Positions 44,952 through 58,044 of a stretch of 64,000 bases of DNA are shown here, piece by piece (position 1 is the first letter of the stretch; every line of letters starts with the position of its first letter). Both the position numbers and the translations under genes were made by a program. Below the pieces are notes generated by a model. That model worked only from the letters and a program-made list of their open reading frames with translations, was not told where the DNA came from and ran no database searches. Origin of the DNA: Viridothelium virens (Eukaryota > Ascomycota > Dothideomycetes > Trypetheliales > Trypetheliaceae); contig ML991787.1 of the NCBI GenBank assembly GCA_010094025.1, positions 186,001 to 250,000 on the forward strand, given 5' to 3'.

Positions 44952-47900
44952 ATGACGCCCGAAGTCGAGCAGGAGCTCTCCCATACACTACTCGTGGAGC
45001 TCCTAGCATATCAATTCGCCTCGCCCGTCAGGTGGATAGAGACACAAGATGTCATTCTCGGTAACAAGGAGACGGAACGGATTGTTGAGGTCGGTCCAGC
45101 AGATACACTTGGTGGCATGGCGAGACGAACACTTGCATCCAAGTACGAAGCTTTCGATGCTGCCAAATCTGTACAGCGGCAGATTCTATGCTACAGCAAA
45201 GATGCCAAGGATATTTATTATGATGTAGATCCTGTCGAGGAAGACCCTACAGCACCATCAAGCGGAGGCGACACAGCTTCTGCGCCTGCAGCTACTTCAG
45301 CAGCGTCAGCCCCCGCTTCAGTCGCTGCAGCACCCCCTCCAAACAGTGGCCCTGCCGCTCAAGTTCCTGACGCCCCAGTCTCGGCTGTTGATATACTCAG
45401 GGCGTTAGTGGCCCAAAAGCTGAAGAAACCTTTATCGGACATTCCATTGAGCAAAGCTATCAAGGACCTGGTCGGAGGTAAGAGAGTGGAGACAAATTGT
45501 AGGAACATAAGGCTGATCTAGTTTAGGCAAGTCGACGCTTCAAAATGAGATTCTCGGAGACCTTGGCAAGGAATTTGGCTCGACACCCGAAAAGCCAGAG
45601 GATACTCCACTGGATGAGCTTGGAGCTTCGATGCAAGCAACATTCAACGGACAGCTCGGGAAACAATCGTCTTCACTCATTGCTCGCTTGGTGTCTTCCA
45701 AGATGCCAGGAGGCTTCAATATCACAGCAGTGCGAAAGCATTTGGAGACAAGGTGGGGTCTTGGCCCGGGAAGGCAAGATGGAGTACTATTACTGGCACT
45801 TACATCCGAACCTGCCAGCCGGCTCGCCTCTGAAAATGATGCAAAATCTTGGCTCGATGACCTCACAAACAAATACGCTGCCACTGCAGGTGTAAATCTA
45901 TCCACAGCGCCTGCAGGCGGCGAAGGTGGTGCTGGTGCTGGTGGCATGATGATGGATCCTGCCGCGATCGATGCACTCACCAAGGACCAGAGGGCACTCT
46001 TCAAGCAGCAGCTGGAGCTCTTTGCCAGATACCTGAAGATTGACCTGCGTGCCGGAGATAAGGCTTTCGTAGGATCACAAGAAACTGCAAGTGCTTTACA
46101 AGCACAGCTGGACCTTTGGAATGCAGAACACGGCGATTTCTATGCCGCCGGCATTGAACCATCATTTGATTATCTAAAGGCTCGCGTATACGACTCTTCG
46201 TGGAACTGGGCGCGACAAGATGCGCTTAGCATGTACTACGATATCATTTTCGGGCGCCTCACTGCTGTTGACCGCGAGATTGTCAGTCGATGTATTTATA
46301 TCATGAACCGCTCCAATCCTCTGCTCCTGGACTTCATGCAATATCATATTGATAACTGTCCAACAGAGCGCGGCGAGACTTATGAGCTTGCCAAACAACT
46401 CGGGCAGCAATTAATCGACAACTGCAAGGACGTACTTGATGAAGCCCCGGTCTTCAAAGACGTTTCAGTTCCAACTGCACCACAAGTCGATATCGACGCT
46501 CGCGGCAATACGAATTATGCAGAAGTTCCACGTCAAAGCGTGCGGAAGCTAGAACATTACGTACGCGAAATGGCAGATGGAGGCAAGATTACAGAATACG
46601 GCAACAGGACCAAGGTGCAAAACGATTTACAGCGTATTTATAAGCTAATTCGTCAACAACATAAATTATCGAAATCCTCGCAGCTCCAAATCAGGAATCT
46701 GTACGGTAATGTCGTCCGGGCTCTGTCGATGAATGAAGGCCAAATCATGCCCCATGAAAACGGAAAGGCCAATGGCTACGCGAAGAAACCTGGGCGCAAC
46801 GGTGCGCGTGTAAATGGCCTAAACAAGCAGGGAAAGGTGGAGACGATACCATTCCTCCATTTGAAGCGCAAGGATGAGCACGGCTGGGAGTATAGCAAAA
46901 AGCTTACCGGCATCTATCTTGAAGGTCTGGAAAAAGCCGCCAAGTCCGGTATTACTTTCCAAGGGAAGAATGCTTTGATGACTGGCGCTGGCGCCGGATC
47001 GATTGGAGCCGAAGTCTTACAAGGCCTCATCAGCGGTGGTGCAAAGGTCATCGTCACCACTAGCCGATACTCGCGCCAAGTAACCGAATATTACCAGTCC
47101 ATGTATGCTCGCTACGGTGCTCGCGGCTCGCAACTCGTTGTCGTGCCGTTCAATCAAGGTAGCAAGCAAGACGTCGATGCCCTAATCGACTACATCTACA
47201 ACCCGAAGAATGGCCTCGGCTGGGATCTCGACTACATCGTTCCATTCGCTGCTATTCCTGAAAACGGTCGCGAGATCGACAATATTGACTCCAAATCAGA
47301 ATTGGCGCATCGTATAATGCTCACAAATCTGCTCAGGATGATTGGAGCGGTGAAGACGAAGAAGCTGGAGAATGGCTTCACAACGCGCCCAGCCCAGGTC
47401 ATCTTGCCACTCTCGCCAAACCACGGCACTTTCGGGAATGATGGTCTGTACGCCGAATCCAAGCTTTCACTTGAGACACTCTTCACCCGGTGGCACTCTG
47501 AGAGCTGGGGAGACTACCTGACTATCTGCGGTGCTGTCATTGGATGGACACGAGGAACGGGATTGATGGGAGGTAACAACATCGTCGCCGCTGGAATAGA
47601 GAAATACGGCGTCCGGACCTTCTCTCAACAAGAGATGGCGTTCAACCTACTGGGTCTCATGGCACCCTCAATCGTCAATCTCTGTCAAGTCGAGCCTGTC
47701 TACGCGGATCTGAATGGCGGTTTCCAGTTCTTGCCCAATCTCAAAGAGCTAATGACGGATATCCGAAAAGACCTTATGGAGGCTAGCGATGTCCGCAAAG
47801 CGGTCACGAAGGAGACTGCTATTGAGAATACGATTGTCAACGGCGCCGACCACGAGGTACTTCACAAGAAGGTTAATGTCCAACGCAGAGCTAACCTGCG

Positions 47901-50690
47901 ATTTGACTTTCCAAAACTTCCCGATTGGGAGAGCGAAATCAAGCCGCTCACTACCGACCTCAAGGGCATGGTTGATTTGGAAAAAGTCGTCGTTGTGACT
48001 GGTTTCGCTGAGGTCGGACCTTGGGGCAATTCGAGGACTCGCTGGGAAATGGAAGCATATGGCGAATTCTCGTTAGAGGGATGTATTGAGATGGCTTGGA
48101 TGATGGGTCTTATTAAAAATCACAATGGACCACTCAAGGGTAAGGCATATTCTGGCTGGATTGACGCCAAGACCCAGGAGCCAGTCGATGACAAGGACGT
48201 CAAAGCGAACTACGAAAAGCACATTCTGGATCACTCTGGGATTCGTCTAATCGAATCGGAGCTTTTCAATGGCTATGATCCAAACAAGAAGCAGCTTCTG
48301 CAAGAGATCCAAATTGATGAAGACCTTGAACCCTTTGAAGCATCGAAGGAGACGGCCGAAGAATTCAGGCGCGAGCACGGGGATAAGGTCGAAATCTTTG
48401 AAATTGCAGACTCTGGCGAATACAGTGTTCGTCTACGAAAGGGCGCAACTCTATTGATTCCCAAAGCCCTGAGATTTGACCGCTTAGTTGCTGGCCAAAT
48501 CCCGACAGGATGGAATGCTCAGAAGTACGGTGTTCCGGAAGACATCATGGAGCAGGTAGACCCTGTGACTCTATTTGTTCTCGTCTCTGTTGCGGAGGCT
48601 TTGCTTTCATCGGGCATCACGGACCCTTACGAGTTTTACAAATACGTCCACATTTCCCAAGTGGGCAACTGTATCGGATCTGGTATTGGTGGTACCACTG
48701 CTCTCAGAGGAATGTACAAGGATCGTTACCTCGACAAGCCACTTCAGAAGGACATACTGCAGGAATCATTCATCAACACTATGAGTGCTTGGGTAAACAT
48801 GTTACTGCTTTCATCTACAGGTCCTATCAAGACGCCTGTGGGTGCGTGTGCTACTGCAGTGGAATCAATTGACATTGGATACGATACTATCGTCGAAGGT
48901 AAAGCCCGTATATGTTTTGTTGGTGGGTTCGATGATTTCCAAGAGGAAGGCTCCTACGAGTTTGCGAATATGAAGGCCACCAGCAGTGCTGAAGATGAGT
49001 TTGCACACGGTCGCACTCCCAAAGAAATGTCGAGACCAACTACTACCACCCGAAATGGTTTCATGGAATCTCAAGGCTGCGGTATGCAGGTCATTATGGA
49101 TGCAAAACTTGCCCTCGATATGGGTGTACCAATCTACGGGATCCTCGGCTTTACAGCTACTGCCACTGACAAGATTGGACGGTCTGTCCCTGCGCCAGGC
49201 CAGGGCGTCCTCACCACTGCTCGCGAGGTGCCGTCGAAATATCCTTCGCCATTGCTAGACATCAAATATCGGAAGCGTCAGATGGACCTCAGAAGAAAGC
49301 AGATCAAGCAATGGCAAGAGTCAGAGCTTATGTATCTTCAAGAAGAGGCCACAGCCATGAAGGCTCAAGGTGGCGATTTCGACGAGTCTGAGTGGATACA
49401 AGAACGTGCCGCTCACATCGAGCGCGAAGCTTATCGTCAAGAACGAGATACACTTAATAGTCTAGGCAACAACTTCTGGAAGAACGATTCCAGAATCGCG
49501 CCTCTACGCGGAGCCTTAGCCACATGGGGTCTGACCATCGACGATCTTGACGTCGCATCCTTCCACGGCACGTCCACTGTTGCGAACGATAAGAATGAAT
49601 CCGATGTCATCTGCCAACAAATGAAGCATCTTGGCAGAAGCAAAGGCAATGCCCTTCTCGGTATCTTCCAAAAGTATCTCACCGGCCATCCCAAGGGCGC
49701 CGCCGGTGCCTGGATGTTCAACGGCTGCCTGCAAGTCCTCAACAGCGGTCTCGTCCCCGGCAACCGCAACGCCGACAACGTCGACAAGGTCATGGAGAAA
49801 TTCGACTACATCGTCTACCCAAGCCGTAGCCTACAAACCGATGGCATCAAAGCCTTCTCTGTCACCTCCTTCGGCTTCGGGCAAAAGGGGGCTCAGGCCA
49901 TCGGCATCCACCCCAAATACCTCTTCGCCACTCTCGACCACGCCGAATTCCAGACCTACAAACAGAAGGTCGATGCGCGACAGAAGCGGGCGTATCGATA
50001 CTACCACGACGGCCTCGTCAACAACAACCTCTTCCGCGCCAAAGACCACAGCCCCTACGCCGAGTCACAGATGAGCAACGTCTTCCTCGACCCCGAAGCC
50101 CGCGTCTCGCCCGACCCAAAGACCGCAACCTACGCATATCCGCCGAAGCCATCAACGCCACAGCCGCCGAAGCTGTCGCCCAAGGAGGAAGCGAAGGCCG
50201 AGGAGACGCGCAACATGCTGGAGCAGCTCACGAAGGTGGCGTCGCAGGGGCCGAACACCCGGGTCGGCGTCGATGTGGAGAGCCTGGGGGCGATACCGCT
50301 GGATAACGAGACGTTCATCGAGCGCAATTTCACGAAGGAGGAGCAGGACTATTGTCGGCAGCATCCGGCTCCCCAGGGGCGTTTTGCAGGGCGCTGGAGT
50401 GCGAAGGAGGCTGTGTTTAAGGCGCTTGGGGTGAGTAGTGAGGGTGCAGGGGCGCCGCTTAGGGAGATTGAGATCTTGAGTGGGGCGACGGGCCCGCCGA
50501 GTGTGACTGTAAGTTTGATGATCTTGTCCTTTCTACTGGCCTGGTGGCATCGGAACAGCTTAACTAATGATGACTCTAGTTGCACGGTAACGCGAAGAAG
50601 GCGGCGGATGAAGCTGGGGTCAAGTGGGTGAATGTGAGCATTAGCCATAATGCTGCCCAGGCCGTTGCTGTGGCGGTGGCAGGGTTCTGA
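44952..50690 (+). CDS. FAS2: Fatty acid synthase subunit alpha
   Basis: Alpha chain carrying ACP, ketoreductase, ketosynthase and phosphopantetheinyl transferase. Three exons (44952-45477, 45527-50508, 50580-50690) give 1,872 residues, the standard size. The start [20 protein letters not shown] completes the malonyl/palmitoyl transferase fold with the beta chain. An Ala/Pro-rich linker precedes the ACP, with [19 protein letters not shown] and attachment Ser178. Intron 1 lies five bases before this Ser codon. The ketoreductase has [19 protein letters not shown]. The ketosynthase has [16 protein letters not shown] with Cys1283, and later [17 protein letters not shown] and [20 protein letters not shown] with the catalytic His residues. 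The C-terminal transferase reads [16 protein letters not shown], then [12 protein letters not shown], and ends with exon 3 ([19 protein letters not shown]). All catalytic residues appear intact. Confidence 0.96.
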
Positions 50691-51375
50691 AGAAGTGTAT
50701 CGAAAACCATGTTAGATATAGAACGGCTACATTGCTTTTCAATGGATGGACGGTTGCACACATGTAGAAAGACGGTTTCGAGCAATCGAGTCACCCTGTG
50801 CAATTCTTGTATCCTATTTATGCTTGGAGCAGTTTGGACGGTGGCTAGCTTGGACGGTTATCGACCTAGGACTTTTATAATTAATTCCCGAGTTCCAATT
50901 TGATGGGTCACATTTGTGACTATTTGGGAAAACCATGTATCGAAGACGTGAAGATTAAACTATGAAAACAGAACGCTTGACTGACTACCTTGAGGTTACA
51001 TCATTAATATTTCGTAATCAAATTAAAAATTTCGTACTGTGGGAACCATGCGAATATGTACATAGCTCATAAAATGCCTATCGTACTGTTACTCTCCTTT
51101 TGTAGTGTTTTCTTGCCGAACCAGTAAGCCAATCTAATCCAATCATGCTCATTCTATACATACAGGCAATGCCAAAATGCGCCTGTCCGGGACTCCTTGG
51201 AGAGGTCTGATTTAGGAAATACGTCTTACACATTAAGTCTTAACCCCTTATTTCCTCCCCTTCGTATATGTACCGATGACCATTACCGATAACTGCGTTC
51301 ACACTCGGAGCATCATGCCCTAGACATCATAGCTTCTCCTCTCTTCCACCATAGAATAGTGAAGCGAGAATATCA
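50691..51375. other. Convergent 3' spacer
   Basis: This spacer lies between FAS alpha (+) and the phosphatase gene (-). It is AT-rich with no protein-like frame, so it presumably contains the two 3' UTRs and termination signals. Confidence 0.5.
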
Positions 51376-54165
51376 TCATGCTGTCCGCGGCATCTGCTCC
51401 CCAACCATCCACTCCAATATTGTCTCATAGCAGAGCACAAACTGCCGTAGACTCTGAACCATGCTCAGCCTTTGCAGTCGGAAATCCTCAACCGTTTTTT
51501 CAATCAGGTCGACATCATCCCTCTCCAACCAATTCCCACTCTGCTGCTCCCGCGCCGCCAATCTTGCCACATCCGCACCAAAAAAGCTATCGTGTTTCGG
51601 CTGCGAGTCGACATCCATCGGATCCGTCTGCCGTTGTTGCCCCCTTGCTCCTGCGTAAACGCTGCCACTACTGCCACTTCCACTGCTGTTGCTACCTTCG
51701 CTCCTCCCGACATCCTTCCTCCATCTCCTCTGCCTCCGCAGCATATCCACGACGGAATCCACCGTACAGAACGTCCCTGTCCGTCCGCATCCCGCGCTGC
51801 AGTGTACCAGCACAGGCCTGCTCTTTTCCTCTTGCCCTTGCTGCGACGCCCGTACCACCGCGTCGCACTGCTCTACCAGCCCCAGCAGGTGCGCCGGGTG
51901 CGCGGGAGCCCCGAAATCCGGCCACGACGCATATTGCAGCTGCGTGATCTCACGAAGCGGGGTCCACGGCTGGTTGGCGTGGGAGAGGGAGAAGCGGCGA
52001 ACGATGACGAAGGGTTCGTCGGCGGAGACGGAGGGGGCTGCGGCGGAGGCCTGCTCGGCAAGGTTCAAAGGGTGGGTGGAACGTCGTTGGGTGTTACTAG
52101 AGGAGGATGAGGAGGAGTGGGTGGATTTGGCGCGTTTGTGGATGCGGGAGGGTTCGACAGAGGCGCGGTGTTCGGAGAGGAAGCGGAGGGTAAGCGGCCC
52201 GTATTGGTGGTCGTCCCAGTAGCGGTTAGCTTTGATCTGGCCGCCTTCTTTCTCGGCGGTAAGCATGACGAGGACGCGGATGTCTTCGTCCCAGATGACC
52301 CTCCAGAAGTCCTAAGGGCATTTCCGTCAGCAGGATAGCAGGATGGAAGAAAAAGTATGAAGACTTACAGAAAAGGTGTCGGGGATTGGTCCCTGTGTAG
52401 CAATGTAGCGCTTACGGGACCATTCGGCTTGAACATGGTTTGCGTTGATGTAATCACACCCGCCATCGGGAACCCCTCTTAATCTGACCCTCGAGTGCTC
52501 AAAGGGCCAAATGTTATTGTACCGATTCTTTGAGCCTTTCTCAATGCCAGCAATTTGCACTTTATTGGTAGTATCCCCTCCGTCAGGCGATCCATACTCA
52601 ACGTTGCCAGAAAGAGCCTCCTGCATGCGTTTTTGCTCCCGTTTCTCGATTTGAAGAAACTTATCCGAGACATTTTTGCCATTATTCTTCTCATCACTAG
52701 TCTGACGAAGCCAGATTGGAAGTTCGGAGAAACCCTGCCGGGTCATCGATTTGGGATGGTTGATTGGCATCTGACCGACACCTCCAATTAAGTCCATGTT
52801 TTGTCGTATGTTGCCGAAGAAGGGATTTGCCGCAGATTTGGTAGCCGGCATCGGACAGCCTCCAACAACTGGTGCAATCTCTGGACGGGATTCCAGCTTT
52901 AAGTTCTTCGCGGGTGCAGACGATCCACTGCTCTGGGAGTCTATAAAAGAGGGAAAGAGCTTTGAAAACTCCTCGAAGCCTCCTTTGAGAATGTACGAAG
53001 CACCATCCCAGCCCTCATTGGCAAACTTTTTCAACGTATTGACACATATGACAGCATCTTTCAATGTTGAAGATGCTGCGTCGTACGCAATGATGTATTT
53101 GCTTGTCCGCCACCGCTCGAATTTTTGTCTCTCTGTGTCCTCTTTGAATGTCTCTGCGAGCTTTTGGACATTGAAGGAAAGCCTCTTTAACAGCGTCGTA
53201 GGAATGCAAAGACTCAGAGCCCCAGGTATCCGTGAGCGAGCGTATTGCGTTGAAACACGAATATCGAGCAGAAGAACCTCTTCATGGGCCGAGTCCATAA
53301 TGTTGATCAGATGCTGTGGCGTTATCAAACCGGGATTGTTACTTTCCAGTGAGACCGGTAATGTCTCGCCACGGTGGTTGCTCAGTGCCATCGCTGGGCT
53401 TATCTCCTTGGGCGGAAAGGAAATGCGCGAAACGGCTTCGGTAGGTATTGTCGCTGCTCCAGGTTTTGAGTCATCCCTGGTATCACCAAAGCTTGCTGGA
53501 GAATTACGCCGTGGTCTCCCTGTGATATTTGCCGAATCAGATGACAACAAACGCTTTGGGGAGCGTGATGCAGGCTGAATAGGGGGAGGCCCCTCATCCA
53601 TGGTGCTATCCCCCTGTCGATCTGTCACGAAAGTATTACGACCGCCATTTGGCGAACCTCTGTTCTGATTTTGTGATGCCTTGTTTTGGTTCTCATCAGA
53701 TACACCAGTAGGGTGTGATGAGGATCTTCTGCCATCAGAAAGCCTGCCAAGACTGAAAGCAGCAGATTCCGACTGTCTTCTAAACGCCTCAAAATCCGGA
53801 TTCTGATCAAGCGGAATCACACTTGGGGATGTAGCAGCGGCAGAGCGGACATTTGATGAAGGTGGGCTCCAGTTCGCTCGAGCAAATTGACTGCTCGACG
53901 AGCCTTCGGCCGCGTCAACTTGAAGACCAAAGTAATTTGGACTCGGCGTTCGGGTATGACGGGAGGGCGGAGGAAAGCGTTGTTTATGGGGCGAGAGGGA
54001 AGCGTTGAGAGATATGGGAGGCAAATTTTGGCCTACGGAGCCGGGCTCGCGTGATGGGCGACCAGCGGGAGTCGTGCTCGTCCTCGAGTGCTGGAAAGAT
54101 GGACTTCTTGAGTGAACATTTTCCCAAGGGCCAGGCGACCGAGCTGAGGAGGTCGTGGTCGACAT
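51376..54165 (-). CDS. Protein tyrosine phosphatase with N-terminal rhodanese-like domain
   Basis: Two minus-strand exons (54165-52369 and 52311-51376) give 910 residues. The first 270 residues are Ser/Pro-rich and disordered, with many SP and TP sites. A rhodanese/CH2-like domain lies at about 280-410 (LLLDIRVSTQYARSRIPGA and GWDGASYILKGGFEEF). The PTP domain starts near 545. It has KNRYNNIWPFEHSRVRL, DYINANHV, the WPDFGAP acid loop, VHCSAGCGRTGTFC with Cys770, and the Q-loop helix QRLSMVQSLRQFVLCYE. Low-complexity insertions of about 40 residues split the PTP core twice. The architecture matches fungal Ptp2/Ptp3/Pyp-type phosphatases, which dephosphorylate MAP kinases such as Hog1/Sty1. The substrate is inferred from the family. 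Confidence 0.9.
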
Positions 54166-55238
54166 TGCACTCGCCCGATCGGGAAGAGAAGAGGGTGGAG
54201 GATAGTGTGCGTGAGAGAATGGAAGTTGGATAGGGTAACGTAGGGAGACGCAGGGTCGAGTCTAGCGTCGGCCAACGAAATTTGGGGAAGCAGCAGGAGA
54301 TAAAGGGCAGACGGAGGGCATGGCGTTGATCCACAAGCGGAAGGTAAGCTGGAGATTCAGCGTCGGATCAGAGGATGCTAAAGACTCGGGATAAGTGTTG
54401 GGGCTTTGCAATCCCCTTCTGGAGGTTTGGTAAGTGCAACAACAATGGGTGGTGAGTGAGCGAACTACGTCACCGCTCAGCAGAGACAAGGGAGGATTAC
54501 ACAGCACGGCGCGACGGATTGACAATTCTCAGCCTCACCGTCGTCGCCACCTGCACTGTGCGCTGCGCACTTGGACGATGTGCGGCGACAAGAGAGGGTT
54601 GAGTGAAGTTCGTTTCAAGAAGGGGTGGACGGATCCAATCTCGCATCACGCGCACGAGTTGTAGCTTGAGGCAATCTCTAGCAATCTCTACCATTACGTA
54701 TTGCGAAGGGTTCGATATGCAGGTGGCGGACCCGGACGCAGGGTCCGAGACGTACTGGGTAGGTGCGAGGGTCTTCAGGCAGGGCAGGGGCGGCCTCCGT
54801 CACCGACTCCACCCATTGGCCCTTCCACCGTTATCCCACATTCGTCTCTGATCCATCCCGACCCCGACCCACCGTTTCATCGTCCTGTACGTTAAAGACT
54901 AGTTGGATGAAAAAGAAAGTGCTCTCATGCCTAGGTAGATAGTTTTTTCTTGCATGCTTTTAAGAAGTGGTCTAGTAGACTCCTGAGACCGACGCTTCAG
55001 CTTACGGCTGTGCAACGCCGTAAAGCTTCTATTCATACCAGCCGCAACGTCATTAAGGGCACATGGTGCCTCGGATACCCGAATATATTACTGACTATTA
55101 GCAAAGCTTGCATCCGTGGGGTATATCGCTGCCTGTTCACACCTCGCTTTGGCCGGTGGCACAGCACCCCTCCTTGCATACAGATACTGGCCCTCCATTC
55201 GATGACTTGCCTTGATTGCATCATTTTGCGGCATCCAT
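54166..55238. other. Spacer between the ChAPs and phosphatase genes
   Basis: This 1.07-kb stretch lies between two minus-strand genes. It should hold the ChAPs 3' UTR and the promoter and long 5' leader of the phosphatase. Open frames on both strands (for example 54950-55264 +) show no family resemblance; the last overlaps the ChAPs 3' exon antisense. Confidence 0.5.
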
Positions 55239-57550
55239 TCACCCGTCACTGCCGCTGCTTCTAAATGCAGCGCACAATGCTGCATACTGGTGAGTGAGAT
55301 CCAGCACGTGCTGCGGCAAGCTGGTAGCTTGTATAATACTCCGGACCTTGACTGCACCTTCTTCTTCAATGAGTTTACGAATCGTGAAGAGCAACGAGGG
55401 TGAAAACTAGTCAAGGTTAACGGCAAAAGTGGAGTCGGTTTAGCACCACAGGGTCTGGACTTACCTCAGAATACCACCTGTATTGCCAGGTGACCAACCG
55501 AATTAGAGCACCCAGAATCATCCGCACATCACCGCTTTTTTCGTACAGTTTGAGCACCCCTTTCATGGCCTTGGGTGAGAACCGAATGCCAAGACAGGCT
55601 TGATATGCCTCCACCGCCTCGTCGAAATGATGTAATCTCTCGGCCAGTTCTCCCAGTATCTCCCACTCTTCAGCAGACTTCTTGTATTGGAGCTGTTGCT
55701 GCCGATATTGTGCCATTTCCGTCCTCCAGATCGTATAGACCCGCAGATCCTCGTAGAGAACCATGAATAGGTTGTCCAACCAACGTTCGCAAAGCCTTTT
55801 ATTTTGGAATTGAGTGTAACTCGATTGAGATGGGTCCGGCTATTGACACATTAGTGACCAAATTATTCTGATCCTGCTTCCTAAGCCTTGACTTACATCG
55901 TCGCTCCCAGCTTTCACGACTTCCGACGCCACAGTATGACCAGGAATTTCAAGGGACTGACCTGCCGTGGCTGCAGCGTCGGCAGCTGCTTCACCATTGC
56001 TGGCATTGTGCTCTTCGTCATTGCCCGGTTCACTTTCTTCGTGTCCGTTGACTTTTGGGCTCGGTGTCCCTCTCAGTGCTGTCGTGCTGGCATTGCGACT
56101 GTTCGGCGGCTGTGAGGTTGATACCTGTCGCTCGTGTCTGTACTCTTCCTCCATAACGAAGACCTGACTGCGAACTCGTAGGAGCTGGTCCCAGCCAATC
56201 TTGTTCGCGACCTCTGTGAGAAGTATATACGCCTTGAGAAATGTCCCTCGGAAGCCGGCTGCGTGTAGCTTCCGCAGGGTCGGATGAACCATTTCGACAT
56301 CTCCAACAGCGCCAGCATCATCAATCTCGTCGCAGATACTCTCCGGCAGGACTGGTAAAGAAACTCTTACTGGCTCAGGCAGACGAGGAGCATCTTTATC
56401 CTGGTAAGTGAACATTGGGCAGGAATTGAGCGTAAGTAACGCTAGATCCCATTGCTCAAGGCTGACGTAGATTTCCGCCAGCCGAGCCCATGTTCCAAAT
56501 TCGCTAGGTGCCGAGACAACGCTCCGCTTGGCGATCTCCAATGCGAGGTCGCCACGTCCCTTGGATCTCAAGAACTCGGCTTGGCAGTCGAGCAAGGAGT
56601 AGTCCATAGGCAAATCCTGTATAGCTTCATGTAACAGCTGCACGGCTTTGACTTCCTCATCCGCAGATATGAAGACCCTGGCAAGTAGTGATGAGATTTC
56701 GGGATCCCTTGTGCGCAATTTCTCGAATAAATTGATCCCAGAAGCAAATCGTCCAGTGGTATGAACGTATTGTAAAAGTCCCGTTGCCAAGTGATTCGAC
56801 ACAAGATTTGGAACTTGGATTTCAGGATCTGAGCCCAATTGCCAGCCATTAAAGAAAAGCCTTTCCGCCGCATCAAGAAATTTATGCTCTGCTTCGGTGC
56901 TTGTAATAGGATTGAACCGTCGAACTCCTACTATTCTCTTAATTGTATCTCCAGAGCCATCATCCGCGTACGAGTATGCGCGTAGGACACTACAGAGATA
57001 GGTTTCCAGCCACAGCTCCTCAGAGGCTACCCGCTTGTCGCCTCGCTCGTCAATGCAATAGCTTTCCACTGTTCCGGGAATCTGAACTTGAACCCGCATA
57101 TCGAGTCTGGAGAAGGCGTTGTAGCAGCAGTAGAGTCCTGATATGACCTTATGGGACTTGTCATGTGGAGAATATGTCAATGTATTGATATAGGCAGCAA
57201 GACTCGCGGATGAGGAAGCATCGACGCCGGTAACATGATGGTAGACGCCCGTTTGTTTTGCAGTAGATGTTGATTTCGTTGGCTGCTTGACCAAGTGGAC
57301 GAGATCAGGGGGGCCAAGCTCTCGGAGGGTCTGCAGCGTATCTGTTCGGGAATCGACTACCGACTGAAGCTCATCTTCAAATATTCTAGGTTCTACCTGT
57401 CAGCTTGAGAGAACCAAGGATCTGGAGTTACAAGCTCAATGCTCCGGGTTGTGGACAAATAGCGCGACCACAACCCTTCCGCAAGAGAAGTTTCTTTCTG
57501 GTAATCGCATAATTGTGGCCGACATACTCTGGAACAGCTGGAGTGATCAT
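55239..57550 (-). CDS. ChAPs-family protein (Chs5/Arf1-binding, exomer cargo adaptor)
   Basis: Exomer, built from Chs5 and ChAPs (Chs6, Bud7, Bch1, Bch2 in yeast), carries chitin synthase and other cargo from the trans-Golgi to the plasma membrane. Four minus-strand exons (57550-57528, 57385-55897, 55839-55465, 55406-55239) give 684 residues. Family signatures are LRELGPPDLVHLVKQPTKST, GVYHHVTGVDASS, SLAAYINTLTYSP and GLYCCYNAFSRLDMRVQVQI. TPR-like helical repeats follow (YSLLDCQAEFLRSKGRGDLA, FGTWARLAEIYVSLEQWDLA). The C-terminus has RLCERWLDNLFMVLYEDLRV, WRTEMAQYRQQQLQY and LTHQYAALCAAF. An acidic low-complexity segment lies at about 460-500. The first exon of only 23 nt (MITPAVPE) is set by a GTATGT donor, a CTGAC branch and a CTAG acceptor; its reading is less certain than the rest. 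Confidence 0.87.
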
Positions 57551-58044
57551 GATGCGTTCAGCGGAGGTCGCTCAAGGACACTTCGGACGAAAGGTGTTGA
57601 AAGCTAGCACACAGGGGAGCGGTTTAGACAACAAAAGCCCCAGCTGCACAGCAAATGTATTATAAAGCAATAACCATTTTCTGAGAGAGCCGGCCTTCTC
57701 CAGGCAAGAAATTGGCGAGGCACAAAGTGCGTTGAGATCTTCGAAGAGTGCGAGCTCGTTGCTGGTTAAAATGCTGGGACCCTCGCGCGTGAAACTCCCG
57801 CACCAGAAGCTGTCGCGACGAAGGCACTGACGGACATATCACTCAATCCACCGGGGGACCCCAATGCTCAATGGCAATCACACTGACCAAGCACTTCCAA
57901 TGCTTGACGCATTACTAAGTCCATGATCCGTTCCTCCTACCCTCTTCAGGCCTTTTGCCGTTTCCTTAGTAGTCCTCCGCCGCCGTCAAAATCCCCATGC
58001 GCATCACCGCAACTACAGTATAACTATTGTATATCGCATTTAAG
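57551..58044. promoter_or_regulatory. Shared divergent promoter of the ChAPs and HIR3 genes
   Basis: A 494-base spacer lies between two outward-facing start codons. No other gene is supported; a minus-strand frame at 57660-57842 is not protein-like. It must hold both core promoters. Confidence 0.5.

Noticed and set aside
51472-52110. 212-codon plus-strand open frame
   Set aside because: Antisense to the PTP catalytic exon, which shows clear conserved motifs; the frame is an artefact of its Ser-rich, GC-rich codons.
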